A DNA stretch of 64,000 nucleotides from the NCBI RefSeq assembly GCF_028596025.1, contig NZ_CP117167.1, positions 1,984,001 to 2,048,000 on the forward strand, written 5' to 3'. The DNA is from Mucilaginibacter jinjuensis. GTDB lineage: Bacteria; Bacteroidota; Bacteroidia; Sphingobacteriales; Sphingobacteriaceae. This document shows, piece after piece, positions 63,974-64,000 of the stretch. The notes beneath the pieces were generated by a model, which ran no database searches, was not told the origin of the DNA, and worked only from the letters and a program-made list of their open reading frames with translations. The position numbers and the translations under genes were made by a program. Numbering within the stretch: position 1 is the first letter of the stretch; every line of letters begins with the position of its first letter.

Positions 63974-64000
63974 GATGATGTTTTATTGTCTTACTAATAT

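Overview
The window looks like chromosome of a Bacteroidota bacterium of the Sphingobacteriaceae type (Mucilaginibacter/Pedobacter-like). The pointers are a SusC/SusD pair with a DUF3823-type lipoprotein, an L-fucose oxidation cluster, a fused SecDF, Bacteroidota-style promoters (TTTG-N19-TAnnTTTG), few Shine-Dalgarno sequences, and families typical of the phylum (DUF3276/PUR, DUF5362, DUF5522, DUF1573, YbbR). Identification is by reading proteins and motifs only; no database search was run. There is no rRNA, CRISPR array, integrase or insertion sequence.

Layout. (1) 1-8662, minus strand: a nutrient-uptake locus, regulator first: a membrane-anchored Kelch/SARP-like regulator, susC, susD and a DUF3823-like lipoprotein cut by the left edge. 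(2) 9069-10363, plus: a very small predicted exosortase substrate, a terminator hairpin, an exosortase-family protease and a small membrane protein. (3) 10435-15502: fbp-pckA (gluconeogenesis) divergent from a DUF1015 gene that overlaps a second RpoD-like sigma factor. (4) 15623-19884: Lrp and TetR regulators, a truncated metalloprotease C-terminus, an unknown membrane protein, a SnoaL-like protein and tRNA-Arg(CCG). (5) 20008-27665: a seven-gene minus-strand operon for non-phosphorylative L-fucose breakdown to pyruvate and lactate, with a divergent AraC regulator. (6) 27713-34172: Lrp next to a cysteine synthase-like gene, a split DsbD thiol reductase, and an HxlR-controlled pair. (7) 34450-54735: mostly housekeeping (ychF, mgtE, cspA, an ABC exporter, leucine dehydrogenase, nusB-yajC-ybbR-coaE operon, glmM, cysteine desulfurase, accD, fba). 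(8) 54808-63973: GNAT, NDH-2, secDF, a thyA-antitoxin-doc-folA operon, ispE, a beta-hydroxyacid dehydrogenase and a LapA-like protein.

The most unusual items are the exosortase module whose predicted mature substrate is only about 18-20 residues; the membrane-bound SARP-like regulator placed directly before susC; a Doc toxin-antitoxin pair embedded between thymidylate synthase and dihydrofolate reductase with overlapping codons; an SDR in the fucose cluster whose YxxxK lysine is asparagine; and a set of intergenic elements with long mirrored arms built of short repeated words that differ from site to site. Four small genes or partial genes absent from ordinary long-ORF lists are reported: the left-edge lipoprotein, a 45-aa membrane peptide after dsbD, the DUF5522 protein and the 57-aa antitoxin.
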